Shown piece by piece: positions 13,973 to 20,260 of a stretch of 64,000 nucleotides of DNA. Below the pieces are notes generated by a model. That model made no database searches. It saw only the letters and a program-made list of their open reading frames with translations, and was not told where the DNA came from. This DNA is from a virus. Location of the stretch: positions 1-64,000 of the IMG/VR virus record IMGVR_UViG_3300048919_000048, one strand, 5' to 3'. Position numbers and translations under genes: made by a program. Positions within the stretch are counted from its first letter, which is position 1; the number at the start of each line of letters is the position of its first letter.

Positions 13973-14407
13973 TTATTTTTGATAATTTTTCATTCTTACG
14001 GCGTTGTGTTCGGCGGCTTTTACCCAAGCGCCGGGGATAGTGTCGGCGCGGCTTACGAATTCACCACAAAAGCGGGTAACATACAAGGCCCCGCAAGGAT
14101 CGCCGGAAAATTCACGGGTCACGGTGTAGCGCTTATCCTTTTTGATTGTGCGGATCACTTCCCCGAAAAGCTGATTGACAAGCGCGGTCCATTGTGTGCG
14201 GGCGGCGCCGATCTGGTCTTCAACAACCCATTCGATCCGGCCTACATCATCAAAATCGTGTGCCTTAACGTGAAACGCGCCGTGTTCCATGAAAAGCTGC
14301 ACCCGGATATTGTTGCCCGTGATCTTTGTGTCGATCTCTTGGACATAACCGCAAGCCAGCGCGTAAACGGATAAGCCTGCTTTGATACGGAAAATTGGGG
14401 AAGTCAT
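13973..14407 (-). CDS. hypothetical protein
   Basis: A 144-residue protein; its leader has a GCGACGC-type hairpin and GAGAGA ribosome site. Mixed alpha/beta with KRYTVTREFSGDPCGALYVT near residue 100. No family recognised. Confidence 0.75.
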   Translation of the reverse strand: MTSPIFRIKAGLSVYALACGYVQEIDTKITGNNIRVQLFMEHGAFHVKAHDFDDVGRIEWVVEDQIGAARTQWTALVNQLFGEVIRTIKKDKRYTVTREFSGDPCGALYVTRFCGEFVSRADTIPGAWVKAAEHNAVRMKNYQK

Positions 14408-14457
14408 AACGGTCTCTCTTCTGTTAGTGCGGCGCGGTGTGCGTCGGTATGTGGTAG

Positions 14458-14486
14458 ATTATGGGGTAACCGGGGCCATAGGTCAA
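14458..14486 (-). promoter_or_regulatory. class A-like promoter
   Basis: Minus-strand TTGACC (14486-14481), 17-nt spacer with GGCCCCGGTTACCCC, and CATAAT (14463-14458). Confidence 0.8.
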
Positions 14487-14510
14487 GCCCCGGAATGAAA
14501 ATATTTTAAA

Positions 14511-14738
14511 TTATTTCACGGTAACCCGGATCGCCTCAATCGTCGCCACGGTGGCCGGGTCAACAATCAGGGCCTGAGAGGTGGAGATCTTCACCCCTTC
14601 ACGCGCTGCAATGGCGGCTAATGACTTCGAGGTTATACGGTAGCCTTTGCCGTCCGTTACCAGGTAAAGGCAGGTAAAGCCCATCGGGCGACCTGCTAAC
14701 AGGCGGATAAATTCTGTCATGCTGTAAAGGTTTTGCAT
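14511..14738 (-). CDS. small protein, unknown function
   Basis: A 75-residue protein. ATG 14738 (GGGG ~8 nt upstream) is preferred to ATG 14750, which lacks a site. Contains YLVTDGKGYRITSKSLAAIA, then a beta-like C-terminus. Function unknown. Confidence 0.7.
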   Translation of the reverse strand: MQNLYSMTEFIRLLAGRPMGFTCLYLVTDGKGYRITSKSLAAIAAREGVKISTSQALIVDPATVATIEAIRVTVK

Positions 14739-14755
14739 TGTGTACCCCATAGATC

Positions 14756-14785
14756 AAAAATAAGGGGCCTATGCGGCCCCCTGTG
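14756..14785 (-). terminator. intrinsic terminator with the class A palindrome
   Basis: Minus-strand GGGGCC-GCATA-GGCCCC followed by TTATTTTT. It is the same palindrome used in class A promoters, but here with a U-tract instead of a -10. This suggests the promoter palindromes derive from terminators. Confidence 0.85.
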
Positions 14786-14825
14786 CGGTTTAAACGGTTT
14801 GGCCTGGTGTTTCCATGCCGGGCGC

Positions 14826-14960
14826 TTACTCCCAGTTATAGCGCGTTTTACGACGCTGTTGTTTGTTAGCTTTGTCACGTTGCAGGCGCTCGCCTGCTTC
14901 AGCGTATGACAGGCGGGCCGGGCGGGTCTGTTTGTCACGGTTGATATTAGTCTGAATCAT
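14826..14960 (-). CDS. 44-residue Arg/Lys-rich protein
   Basis: ATG 14960 overlaps the upstream stop. The product (MIQTNINRDKQTRPARLSYA ... YNWE) is highly basic and Gln-rich (NKQQRRKTR), so nucleic-acid binding is plausible. Function unknown. Confidence 0.6.
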   Translation of the reverse strand: MIQTNINRDKQTRPARLSYAEAGERLQRDKANKQQRRKTRYNWE

Positions 14961-15274
14961 TTGTAACCTCTTCTCTGTTTGCGTTTATCGTGCATATATT
15001 GGCGCTCATCGATCACGTCGTGGATCTCCTCAATATCCGGGGAGAATTTTTCGTAAGTGATCACGGCCCCCAACTGTTGGCGGTAGTTAATAGCCCCGAT
15101 GGCGTCAATCTCTTGCATCGGCCCATAATCGCGGGACGTTTCGATCTCCCCGTTGTACTCATATTCAAAGTAGCCAAACATTCTATTTTTACGCCTCCAG
15201 CGGCGTCGGTTGTAAAGTTTGGCGGCGTAGCCAACCGCCACCACTAAACCCAAGATGACCAGAATCGTGATCAT
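14957..15274 (-). CDS. membrane-anchored protein
   Basis: A 105-residue protein with an N-terminal span (ITILVILGLVVAVGYAAKL), then RRRWRRK (positive-inside) and an acidic cytoplasmic domain. Coupled to both neighbours. Function unknown. Confidence 0.75.
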   Translation of the reverse strand: MITILVILGLVVAVGYAAKLYNRRRWRRKNRMFGYFEYEYNGEIETSRDYGPMQEIDAIGAINYRQQLGAVITYEKFSPDIEEIHDVIDERQYMHDKRKQRRGYK

Positions 15275-15636
15275 TCAATAACCCCATACTTACGGCCCAA
15301 GATGACCAGCGAACCCGCCAAACGTGTCCAATATTGATCTAACTCCCATTCCTCCTGGCCTGCTGTAGTGTGGAAGTTAATGTAACCCCAGTCGGTTAAA
15401 AGATCAATGATCTCGTGATTCATGAAAGCATGATTGATTGATGTCGGCAGTCCCCGGAGATATTCAGTGATGGCGCGTTGCATACCCAGGCGGCTAACTT
15501 CGTGCCCATATTCAGACTGAAGGGTATCAAAGAAAAATTTAAGCTTTTCGGACTCGGTGCCTTCAAAGTCGATAACAGATAAAACATATTCACGAACATA
15601 ACGAGTAGCGGCGGTGTTTTTGGTGGTAGTAGTCAT
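15271..15636 (-). CDS. hypothetical helical protein
   Basis: A 121-residue protein, first of a three-gene unit with a GCGACGC/GCGCCGC leader hairpin. Contains YGHEVSRLGMQRAITEYLRG and later EIIDLLTDWGYINF. Soluble and helical. Function unknown. Confidence 0.75.
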   Translation of the reverse strand: MTTTTKNTAATRYVREYVLSVIDFEGTESEKLKFFFDTLQSEYGHEVSRLGMQRAITEYLRGLPTSINHAFMNHEIIDLLTDWGYINFHTTAGQEEWELDQYWTRLAGSLVILGRKYGVIE

Positions 15637-15687
15637 TTTACGGTCTCTCTTCTGTTAGTGCGGCGCGGTGTGCGTCGCTTCGGTGGT

Positions 15688-15717
15688 ATTATAGGCCGGG
15701 AGTTTTCCCGGCGTCAA
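15688..15717 (-). promoter_or_regulatory. class A promoter variant
   Basis: Minus-strand TTGACG (15717-15712), 18-nt spacer with CCGGG-AAAACT-CCCGG, and consensus -10 TATAAT (15693-15688). Confidence 0.85.
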
Positions 15718-15720
15718 CAA

Positions 15721-15930
15721 TTATTTTAAACTATTTGCGAGGCGGTCGATCCCAGCGCTTAGTTTAGTGTGCTGGGTAGCCTCCAGTAAAACGGATACCT
15801 GCATCAAAATATTTTCAGCCTGTTCTGGGTACAACTCAACAACCAGATTAAAGGCGGCGCGGGAACCGTCACGGATCGCCACCTGGTAAGCCTCATGTTT
15901 AACGTCGTTTACTTGCTGTTCGTTGATCAT
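15721..15930 (-). CDS. small helical protein
   Basis: A 69-residue protein that is helical throughout (NEQQVNDVKHEAYQVAIRD, AENILMQVSVLLEATQ). Monocistronic. It could form a small helical bundle; no function assigned. Confidence 0.7.
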   Translation of the reverse strand: MINEQQVNDVKHEAYQVAIRDGSRAAFNLVVELYPEQAENILMQVSVLLEATQHTKLSAGIDRLANSLK

Positions 15931-15962
15931 GGTGTGGATCTCTTTTCTGTTGGTGTGCGGGT

Positions 15963-15992
15963 ATTATGGGGCCTAACCCGGCCCCGTGTCAA
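15963..15992 (-). promoter_or_regulatory. class A promoter
   Basis: Minus-strand TTGACA (15992-15987), 18-nt spacer with GGGGCC-GGGTTA-GGCCC, and CATAAT (15968-15963). Confidence 0.85.
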
Positions 15993-15998
15993 CCACAA

Positions 15999-16379
15999 TT
16001 ATAAATCTTTTTTGCGGCTTACGTCGTACACGTTTTCAGTGTAGACTACCCCGAGATCCGCCGCCGCCTGGCAAGCATAAACCATTTTGCGCCACTTTGC
16101 CGGGGCATCCTTCACCGCCTCGATCATCGCACTCAGGGCGGTTTGTTCAAATCCGCGCTCATATCCATAAGCATAGCCAACATAGGCTAGGTCAATCCAG
16201 ATGTCCCCGCACTTATTCCCGTATTGGTTAGCGCCTAAACGGTCAGCCACTTCAACGGATACCAGCGCCGCCACGCTTGCGCTGTGGTAAGTATTCCCGG
16301 CACTACGTTGGAACCAACGTTTACCAGTTACGGAAATTTCTTTGATCTCGTTAGCGTTTACAGTGTTGATGATATTCAT
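15999..16379 (-). CDS. hypothetical protein
   Basis: A 126-residue protein with an aromatic, Gly-rich centre (LAYVGYAYGYERGFEQTALS) and helices on both sides. Not recognised. Monocistronic with its own promoter. Confidence 0.75.
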   Translation of the reverse strand: MNIINTVNANEIKEISVTGKRWFQRSAGNTYHSASVAALVSVEVADRLGANQYGNKCGDIWIDLAYVGYAYGYERGFEQTALSAMIEAVKDAPAKWRKMVYACQAAADLGVVYTENVYDVSRKKDL

Positions 16380-16431
16380 CGTTTACTATCCTTTCGGTTT
16401 GGTTGTTTGCTTTCGCTTGCCTATGCCGGGG

Positions 16432-16461
16432 ATTGTATACCCCGGCAGAAACCAGCGTCAA
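16432..16461 (-). promoter_or_regulatory. class B promoter sharing the upstream stop codon
   Basis: Minus-strand TTGACG (16461-16456), 18-nt spacer and TACAAT (16437-16432). TGCCGGGG...CCCCGGCA flanks the -10. The TGA of the gene at 16458 lies within the -35. Confidence 0.85.
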
Positions 16462-16688
16462 GCGGATTTAATGATATTATCAAAAAATTCCTGTGGGCGG
16501 GTCTCGCAGCCTTTTCCGGCCCAAGCGTTAACATGCCTTGAGGTGGTTGCGCTGTGCTTTGTGGCGGTTACCAGGTAGCCTTCACCGGGCAGGTATGCCG
16601 CTACCGGGGTGTTGTAAGAGAAGAAAACCTGTGAGCCGTCCGCCAGGGTAATCATGGTTTGGTTTGCGCCGATAGTAGTCAGATTCAT
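16458..16688 (-). CDS. conserved small phage protein (SYxTPVA type)
   Basis: A 76-residue protein. DGSQVFFSYNTPVAAYLPGE followed by a TTSRHVNAW motif resembles a family of uncharacterised phage proteins I have seen with SYxTPVA...TTSxHxxxW. Probably a small beta-rich domain. Function unknown. Confidence 0.75.
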   Translation of the reverse strand: MNLTTIGANQTMITLADGSQVFFSYNTPVAAYLPGEGYLVTATKHSATTSRHVNAWAGKGCETRPQEFFDNIIKSA

Positions 16689-16728
16689 TTTGTAAGCCTC
16701 GTTTGCTTGTCTGTTTGGTATGTCTGGT

Positions 16729-16757
16729 ATTATGGGGCCTAACCCGGCCCCGGTCAA
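16729..16757 (-). promoter_or_regulatory. class A promoter
   Basis: Minus-strand TTGACC (16757-16752), 17-nt spacer with GGGGCC-GGGTTA-GGCCCC, and CATAAT (16734-16729). Confidence 0.85.
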
Positions 16758-16769
16758 CAACTATTTTAA

Positions 16770-17015
16770 TTAATTTGCAAAATATGGAGCCATTGCTGAG
16801 GCGGTAGGGCTTACGGTTATCTGAGAATCAATCAGATATTCCACGTTGTCAATTCTTACAGTGTCGATTGAGTGATTACTGAAAGGTTTACTTTTTACCT
16901 TTCTAACTACCGTCCGGCGGCGGTTACCTTTCATCTCTTCGAGTTGAATCCAGGCATATCCTTTATCATTCATGAAAATTTCATTATGATGGGTAATTGT
17001 GGAAAGCTTTTTCAT
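16770..17015 (-). CDS. small basic protein
   Basis: An 81-residue protein. The N-terminal part (STITHHNEIFMNDKGYAWIQ) is followed by a basic stretch GNRRRTVVRKVKSKP, suggesting nucleic-acid contact. Monocistronic. Function unknown. Confidence 0.7.
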   Translation of the reverse strand: MKKLSTITHHNEIFMNDKGYAWIQLEEMKGNRRRTVVRKVKSKPFSNHSIDTVRIDNVEYLIDSQITVSPTASAMAPYFAN

Positions 17016-17067
17016 ACTGTTACCTTTTGGTTTTGGCGGCGGGTTATTCCGTCGCCCTATGTGATAC

Positions 17068-17096
17068 ATTATGGGGGTAACGCCGCCGGGCGTCAA
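17068..17096 (-). promoter_or_regulatory. class A-like promoter
   Basis: Minus-strand TTGACG (17096-17091), 17-nt spacer and CATAAT (17073-17068). The leader holds a GGGCGAC...GCCGCC hairpin before the ribosome site. Confidence 0.85.
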
Positions 17097-17114
17097 CCCC
17101 CTAAACGAAAATAA

Positions 17115-17465
17115 TTAATAAAAAGATCCGCCGGGGCTTACAGGATCGATCCGCCCGCCATTGTCCAGGATGCAACGGATCACGGCGTCGCCCATTGCTT
17201 TACATTCTGCCCAGGTTGGCGCTAGAATTTCGATGTAAGGCCAGCAGGCCGCGCCACCTGGAAAGTGGGACGTCTCCGCCTCTTTGCTTGTCTCCGCGCC
17301 TTCGGCGGCCCGGCTAACAAGATCATTAAGCTGGTCCCATTCCGGGTACGGGTGTTTTTCGTCGCTGTCATCGCTTAACCATTCCCCGGCCAGCGGGTGG
17401 CAATCGTAAGATATTGAGCAACGGAAAAGCGGCGTGATCTGTACAGTGGGGATCTGTTTGGTCAT
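17115..17465 (-). CDS. hypothetical protein
   Basis: A 116-residue protein; ATG 17465 follows GGAG. It has four Cys, a Ser/Glu-rich centre and a C-terminal part with AECKAMGDAVIRCILDNGGR. It follows the terminator at 17481-17502 without an obvious promoter of its own. Confidence 0.7.
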   Translation of the reverse strand: MTKQIPTVQITPLFRCSISYDCHPLAGEWLSDDSDEKHPYPEWDQLNDLVSRAAEGAETSKEAETSHFPGGAACWPYIEILAPTWAECKAMGDAVIRCILDNGGRIDPVSPGGSFY

Positions 17466-17480
17466 GGTACTGACTCCACA

Positions 17481-17502
17481 CGAAAGGCCCCCGCCGGGGG
17501 CC
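17481..17502 (-). terminator. intrinsic terminator
   Basis: Minus-strand GGCCCCC-GGC-GGGGGCC hairpin followed by TTTCG, in the 45-nt gap after the gene at 17512. The U-tract is short, so some readthrough to the next gene is likely. Confidence 0.75.
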
Positions 17503-17511
17503 TGCAATTGG

Positions 17512-17733
17512 TTAGCGGTGAGTGTTACGGGAAAGTGTGCCGCCGTTATGCTTTGCGCCAACGTGCCAGCCGTCCGCCTTTTTGGTTGGCGTTGTGGGGG
17601 TCACGCCAGCGGCGCGTAAACGGTTAGCAACGGCGCGGGCATCGTCACGGGTACGATAAGCGGGCAGGGTGGCAACCGCCGCCAGATTAACAGAGGAAAC
17701 GCCACGTGATTTTTTATAGATTACTTTTGCCAT
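17512..17733 (-). CDS. small basic protein
   Basis: A 73-residue protein (MAKVIYKKSRGVSSVNLAAV) with Arg-rich helices (RDDARAVANRLRAAG) and TPTTPTKK linker. Possibly nucleic-acid binding. Monocistronic. Confidence 0.7.
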   Translation of the reverse strand: MAKVIYKKSRGVSSVNLAAVATLPAYRTRDDARAVANRLRAAGVTPTTPTKKADGWHVGAKHNGGTLSRNTHR

Positions 17734-17782
17734 TTTCTTTACTCTCTGATTTTGCCGGGCACCATTTGCCGGGCTTGTTTGT

Positions 17783-17811
17783 AGTATGGGGCCAGGTGGC
17801 CCCGGTGTCAA
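17783..17811 (-). promoter_or_regulatory. class A promoter
   Basis: Minus-strand TTGACA (17811-17806), 17-nt spacer with GGGGCC-ACCT-GGCCCC, and CATACT (17788-17783). Confidence 0.85.
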
Positions 17812-17814
17812 CAA

Positions 17815-18252
17815 TTATTTTACGATAGTTACAGATTTATATTCCTGCTCTGCACTCATGCCGCCGCTACTGTTGGCGCGGAGGATCTCCAGGTGGGCAG
17901 GCATCCAGCCAGTAGAGCGACCCACAATAAAGCGGCGCTTTTCGCCGTACATGGTGATCACTTCTACCCGGCGACCCTCCAGGCCTTTCAATTGCTTAGT
18001 GAGACCAGCAAGACAGCGCTTGCCCGTGCGGGCATGATAGGCACAACCAGCGGAGATCATATCCTGGCAGGCTTTATAATGCTTTTTTGTGCCCTTGCGA
18101 TATGGGAGATCCTCAACTGTTGCACCTTCAGATTCTAACCATTGTTTAACCTTACGGGCGTTTCTGTCCAGGACTTCGAACCCGTAGCAGGTAAAGCCGT
18201 TGCCACACTTCAGGACATACAGTTTTTGCTCTTTGTTGATTGAATGTAACAT
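17815..18252 (-). CDS. conserved phage protein of unknown function
   Basis: A 145-residue protein. The pattern YVLKCGNGFTCYGFEVLDR, then GLEGRRVEV, RRFIVGRSTGWMPAHLEI and SSGG resembles a widespread uncharacterised phage protein. The C-terminal part looks like a small beta barrel. Monocistronic with a leader hairpin. Confidence 0.8.
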   Translation of the reverse strand: MLHSINKEQKLYVLKCGNGFTCYGFEVLDRNARKVKQWLESEGATVEDLPYRKGTKKHYKACQDMISAGCAYHARTGKRCLAGLTKQLKGLEGRRVEVITMYGEKRRFIVGRSTGWMPAHLEILRANSSGGMSAEQEYKSVTIVK

Positions 18253-18305
18253 GATAACGATCTCTCTTTTGTTTATGCGGCGCGGTGTGCGTCGCTATGT
18301 GGTGA

Positions 18306-18334
18306 ATTATGGGGCCTATCGTCGGCCCCGTCAA
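18306..18334 (-). promoter_or_regulatory. class A promoter
   Basis: Minus-strand TTGACG (18334-18329), 17-nt spacer with GGGGCC-GACGATA-GGCCCC, and CATAAT (18311-18306). Confidence 0.85.
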
Positions 18335-18337
18335 GCA

Positions 18338-18583
18338 TTATTTTTTAAAAGGCCAATTATTTTCTTCAGCCCAAGAAACGGATAAAACTTCACCTTTTAC
18401 CAGCTCCCACTCCCAGAAAAGCCCTTTGTGCTCAATGTAAGCATACGTTACCAAAGTTCCGTTCTGGTCAACATCCGAAAGGTGGTGGATCTTCCCGTAT
18501 CGGCGTACATCTTTGTAAGCCTCGTCTAATGAAATATTATTTTTATACTTTACGGCGGCGATCAATTGGTTTTTCGTAAACAT
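18338..18583 (-). CDS. small protein, unknown function
   Basis: An 81-residue protein with helical N-terminus (NQLIAAVKYKNNISLDEAYK) and aromatic C-terminus (HKGLFWEWELVKGE). Monocistronic. Function unknown. Confidence 0.7.
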   Translation of the reverse strand: MFTKNQLIAAVKYKNNISLDEAYKDVRRYGKIHHLSDVDQNGTLVTYAYIEHKGLFWEWELVKGEVLSVSWAEENNWPFKK

Positions 18584-18613
18584 TTTACTGACTCCGTTTG
18601 TTGGTGTGGTTGT

Positions 18614-18643
18614 ATGATAAGCCGGGACGGTTCCCGGCGTCAA
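18614..18643 (-). promoter_or_regulatory. class A promoter variant
   Basis: Minus-strand TTGACG (18643-18638), 18-nt spacer with CCGGG-AACCGT-CCCGG, and TATCAT (18619-18614). Confidence 0.8.
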
Positions 18644-18650
18644 CAACATT

Positions 18651-18983
18651 TTAAATCTTTTTGTAATTTAATTTTGTGCTTTCCCGGTACGGCTTGCCCG
18701 TGGTCATATCGTAAATGACATAATGCCCGGCGCGGTCCGCCTGTTGCAGGGTAACGGCGCGATCCTCACACTGTTTGACGCCACCAATATAAACCGGGTC
18801 CAAATCGGACAGCTTAACAGCGCCCACACCAGGGAGGATCTTAAACACGGCATAGCCACGATCCACACTATCGAACCCGGCGAACCATTCCCGGCGGTTC
18901 TCTTCTTTATTGTAGCGGCAGGCGCGGATCTGCCCGGCGTGGGCGGCGGCGTTACCTTCAATAAAATATTTCGTCTGTTGCAT
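18651..18983 (-). CDS. hypothetical protein
   Basis: A 110-residue protein. The N-terminus (MQQTKYFIEGNAAAHAGQIR) suggests a strand then helix; Arg-rich region NKEENRREWFAGF follows. No family recognised. Monocistronic. Confidence 0.75.
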   Translation of the reverse strand: MQQTKYFIEGNAAAHAGQIRACRYNKEENRREWFAGFDSVDRGYAVFKILPGVGAVKLSDLDPVYIGGVKQCEDRAVTLQQADRAGHYVIYDMTTGKPYRESTKLNYKKI

Positions 18984-19011
18984 CGGTCGATCTCCTTGTT
19001 TGTGAGCGCTT

Positions 19012-19040
19012 ATTGTGGGGCCTTGTAGGCCCCGTGTCAA
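19012..19040 (-). promoter_or_regulatory. class A promoter
   Basis: Minus-strand TTGACA (19040-19035), 17-nt spacer with GGGGCC-TACAA-GGCCCC, and CACAAT (19017-19012). It abuts the TAG stop of the gene at 19041. Confidence 0.8.
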
Positions 19041-19301
19041 CTAATACCAGCCTCTTTGATGTTGTAGGACGCCAAACCAATAAGAAATTAACATAATCCC
19101 GTCAAGGTCCTCCGGCTTGCCAGATAAACGGCCTTGCGACGATTCCCAAGCGCCACGGCGGCGGGGTGTATTGTGAGCGCAATAGTCTACCGTGTGCAAA
19201 TCCAATACCTGATCCACGGTCAAGCCCGTGGCGCTGGCTACTTGGTGAACCGTGCCGCCTTGCCAGCCTAGCGCCTTCATTAAATATTCTGTATTGGTCA
19301 T
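19041..19301 (-). CDS. small protein with a possible helix-turn-helix
   Basis: An 86-residue protein. GGTVHQVASATGLTVDQVLD has the spacing of a helix-turn-helix (helix, GL turn, recognition helix), so DNA binding is a candidate role. It is the first gene of the array. Not assigned to a known family. Confidence 0.7.
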   Translation of the reverse strand: MTNTEYLMKALGWQGGTVHQVASATGLTVDQVLDLHTVDYCAHNTPRRRGAWESSQGRLSGKPEDLDGIMLISYWFGVLQHQRGWY

Positions 19302-19330
19302 TTTACGGCCTCCTTTGTTGGTGTGCCTGC

Positions 19331-19359
19331 ATTGTGGCCCGGCTTGCCTGGCAGGTCAA
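19331..19359 (-). promoter_or_regulatory. sigma70 promoter
   Basis: Minus-strand TTGACC (19359-19354), 17-nt spacer and CACAAT (19336-19331). It has a GCCAGGCAAGCCGGGC spacer rather than the usual perfect palindrome. Confidence 0.75.
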
Positions 19360-19383
19360 CAAAAATTTATTTTATTTTGGGTA

Positions 19384-19412
19384 TTGACGCCCGGCGGGCC
19401 AGGGTCCATAAT
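19384..19412 (+). promoter_or_regulatory. outward plus-strand promoter
   Basis: TTGACG (19384-19389), 17-nt spacer and CATAAT (19407-19412), close to the class A consensus. No gene follows, so it may drive an untranslated RNA. Confidence 0.6.
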
Positions 19413-19545
19413 GATCACATACAGGAAAGGACACGCCACCCCACGGCGAAAAGGCGGGGCTAACGTACCGGGCACCGGGGCCAGGTCGGAAGGTGGATCG
19501 CCGGGAGTTCGTCTAAAATAGTTTCGTAAAGAAACGTAAAGACGC

Positions 19546-19574
19546 TTGCAACCGGGGCGGGCCGGGGCTATATT
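19546..19574 (+). promoter_or_regulatory. outward plus-strand promoter
   Basis: TTGCAA (19546-19551), 17-nt GC-rich spacer and TATATT (19569-19574). The transcript would start near 19581 and run through the 30-bp repeat and the Fur-like palindromes. Confidence 0.6.
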
Positions 19575-19600
19575 ATACACATAGCGGGGAGAATTGACCC

Positions 19601-19630
19601 GGAGACAAACACCGGACCTGCCCGCTATTC
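19601..19630 (+). repeat. 30-bp inverted repeat, right copy
   Basis: Identical over 30 nt to the minus strand of 9078-9107. Six bases beyond it lies a Fur-like palindrome, mirroring the left side. Confidence 0.8.
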
Positions 19631-19635
19631 TGGAG

Positions 19636-19652
19636 ATGAGAATGATTCTCAT
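19636..19652. promoter_or_regulatory. perfect Fur-like palindrome
   Basis: ATGAGAAT-G-ATTCTCAT is a perfect 8-1-8 inverted repeat of the TGAGAATNATTCTCA form found among Fur-type sites. Confidence 0.5.
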
Positions 19653-19667
19653 TCAACAACCTGAATG

Positions 19668-19745
19668 CGAATGATTATCAGTTGCATTTGCAAATGAGAA
19701 CGATTCTCATTCCGCCCCGGGCGAGACGAGAATGATAACGATTTG
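19668..19745. promoter_or_regulatory. cluster of Fur-like sites
   Basis: GCGAATGATTATCAG (19668-19682), ATGAGAA-CGA-TTCTCAT (19694-19710) and a GAGAATGATAACGATTT site (about 19729-19745) follow in close succession, with CATTTGCAAATG between them. Confidence 0.45.
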
Positions 19746-19775
19746 CATTTCGATTTTCACCTCTGTATAGATTTT

Positions 19776-19955
19776 GAGAATACGTTTTCGAAAATGAAAT
19801 TTCGATCGAGACCCCGGCGCGAGACCTGTACCTGTACCGAGAATACGATCTGGAAATTGAAAAACCGATCGAGACCCCGATTGCTGTACCGAGACCCGGG
19901 TCCGAGTAACCCGAGAGAAAATACGATTTGGAAAATGAAAAGTCGATCGAGACCC
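19776..19955 (+). repeat. three imperfect ~40-bp direct repeats
   Basis: Units at 19776-19814, 19839-19877 and 19915-19955 share GAGA(AA)ATACGA.., GGAAAATGAAAA-like and terminal CGATCGAGACCC blocks. The GATCGAGACCC block recurs at 30894-30904 inside the promoter of the rightward operon. Confidence 0.7.
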
Positions 19956-20136
19956 TCAAATTTCTTGATGGTTCATAACTCCAGTATTGTAACGTTTATG
20001 TACCATTAGTGGTGCATAAGCCCCCGAATGTAACATTTATGGTGCAACATGTGCTGATCCCGTGTGGGGTGTGCTGGTACATTGGCGAATAAATCTGAAA
20101 AAGAAATCGGATCTGAGTTCCCGCCCGGCGGGCCAT

Positions 20137-20225
20137 CCCAAATCAAATCTCAAATTGAATTTCGAATTGAAATCTGGTTTCAAATATCCTTGCAAATATC
20201 AAGGGTAAATATCAAATCGAAAATC
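20137..20225. repeat. AT-rich short repeats
   Basis: About nine CAAAT(A)TC / TCAAAT / TTGAAAT words occur in 90 nt, giving a low-GC tract. This could be a DNA-unwinding or origin-like element; no function is proven. Confidence 0.45.
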
Positions 20226-20230
20226 GACCT

Positions 20231-20254
20231 GAAAACTGAGCCGTCCTTGGCTCA
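20231..20254 (-). terminator. intrinsic terminator
   Basis: Minus-strand GAGCC-AAGGAC-GGCTC followed by AGTTTTC, just after the stop at 20261. It ends the 20.3-22.7 kb unit. Confidence 0.7.
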
Positions 20255-20260
20255 CAAATA

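Larger units (their letters stand above)
19302..20230. other. second gene-free control region
   Basis: About 930 nt without a convincing gene. It contains two outward plus-strand promoters, the right 30-bp repeat, Fur-like palindromes (19636-19745), three 40-bp direct repeats (19776-19955), a GTAAC(A/G)TTTATG direct repeat (about 19988 and 20030) and an AT-rich CAAATATC-type repeat cluster (20137-20225). A regulatory or origin role is inferred. Confidence 0.6.

Noticed and set aside
9078-19630. Insertion sequence or transposon with 30-bp terminal repeats
   Set aside because: No transposase between the repeats, and no target-site duplication was seen. An island origin remains possible, but not a standard element.
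19630-19690. Short frames starting ATGAGAATG in the right Fur-like cluster
   Set aside because: They end after 12-14 codons and reflect the palindrome sequence, not a conserved peptide.
19776-19955. CRISPR array from three 40-bp repeats
   Set aside because: The units are imperfect, only three in number, and the spacers (~25-37 nt) contain GAGACC-type repeats themselves. No cas genes are nearby.
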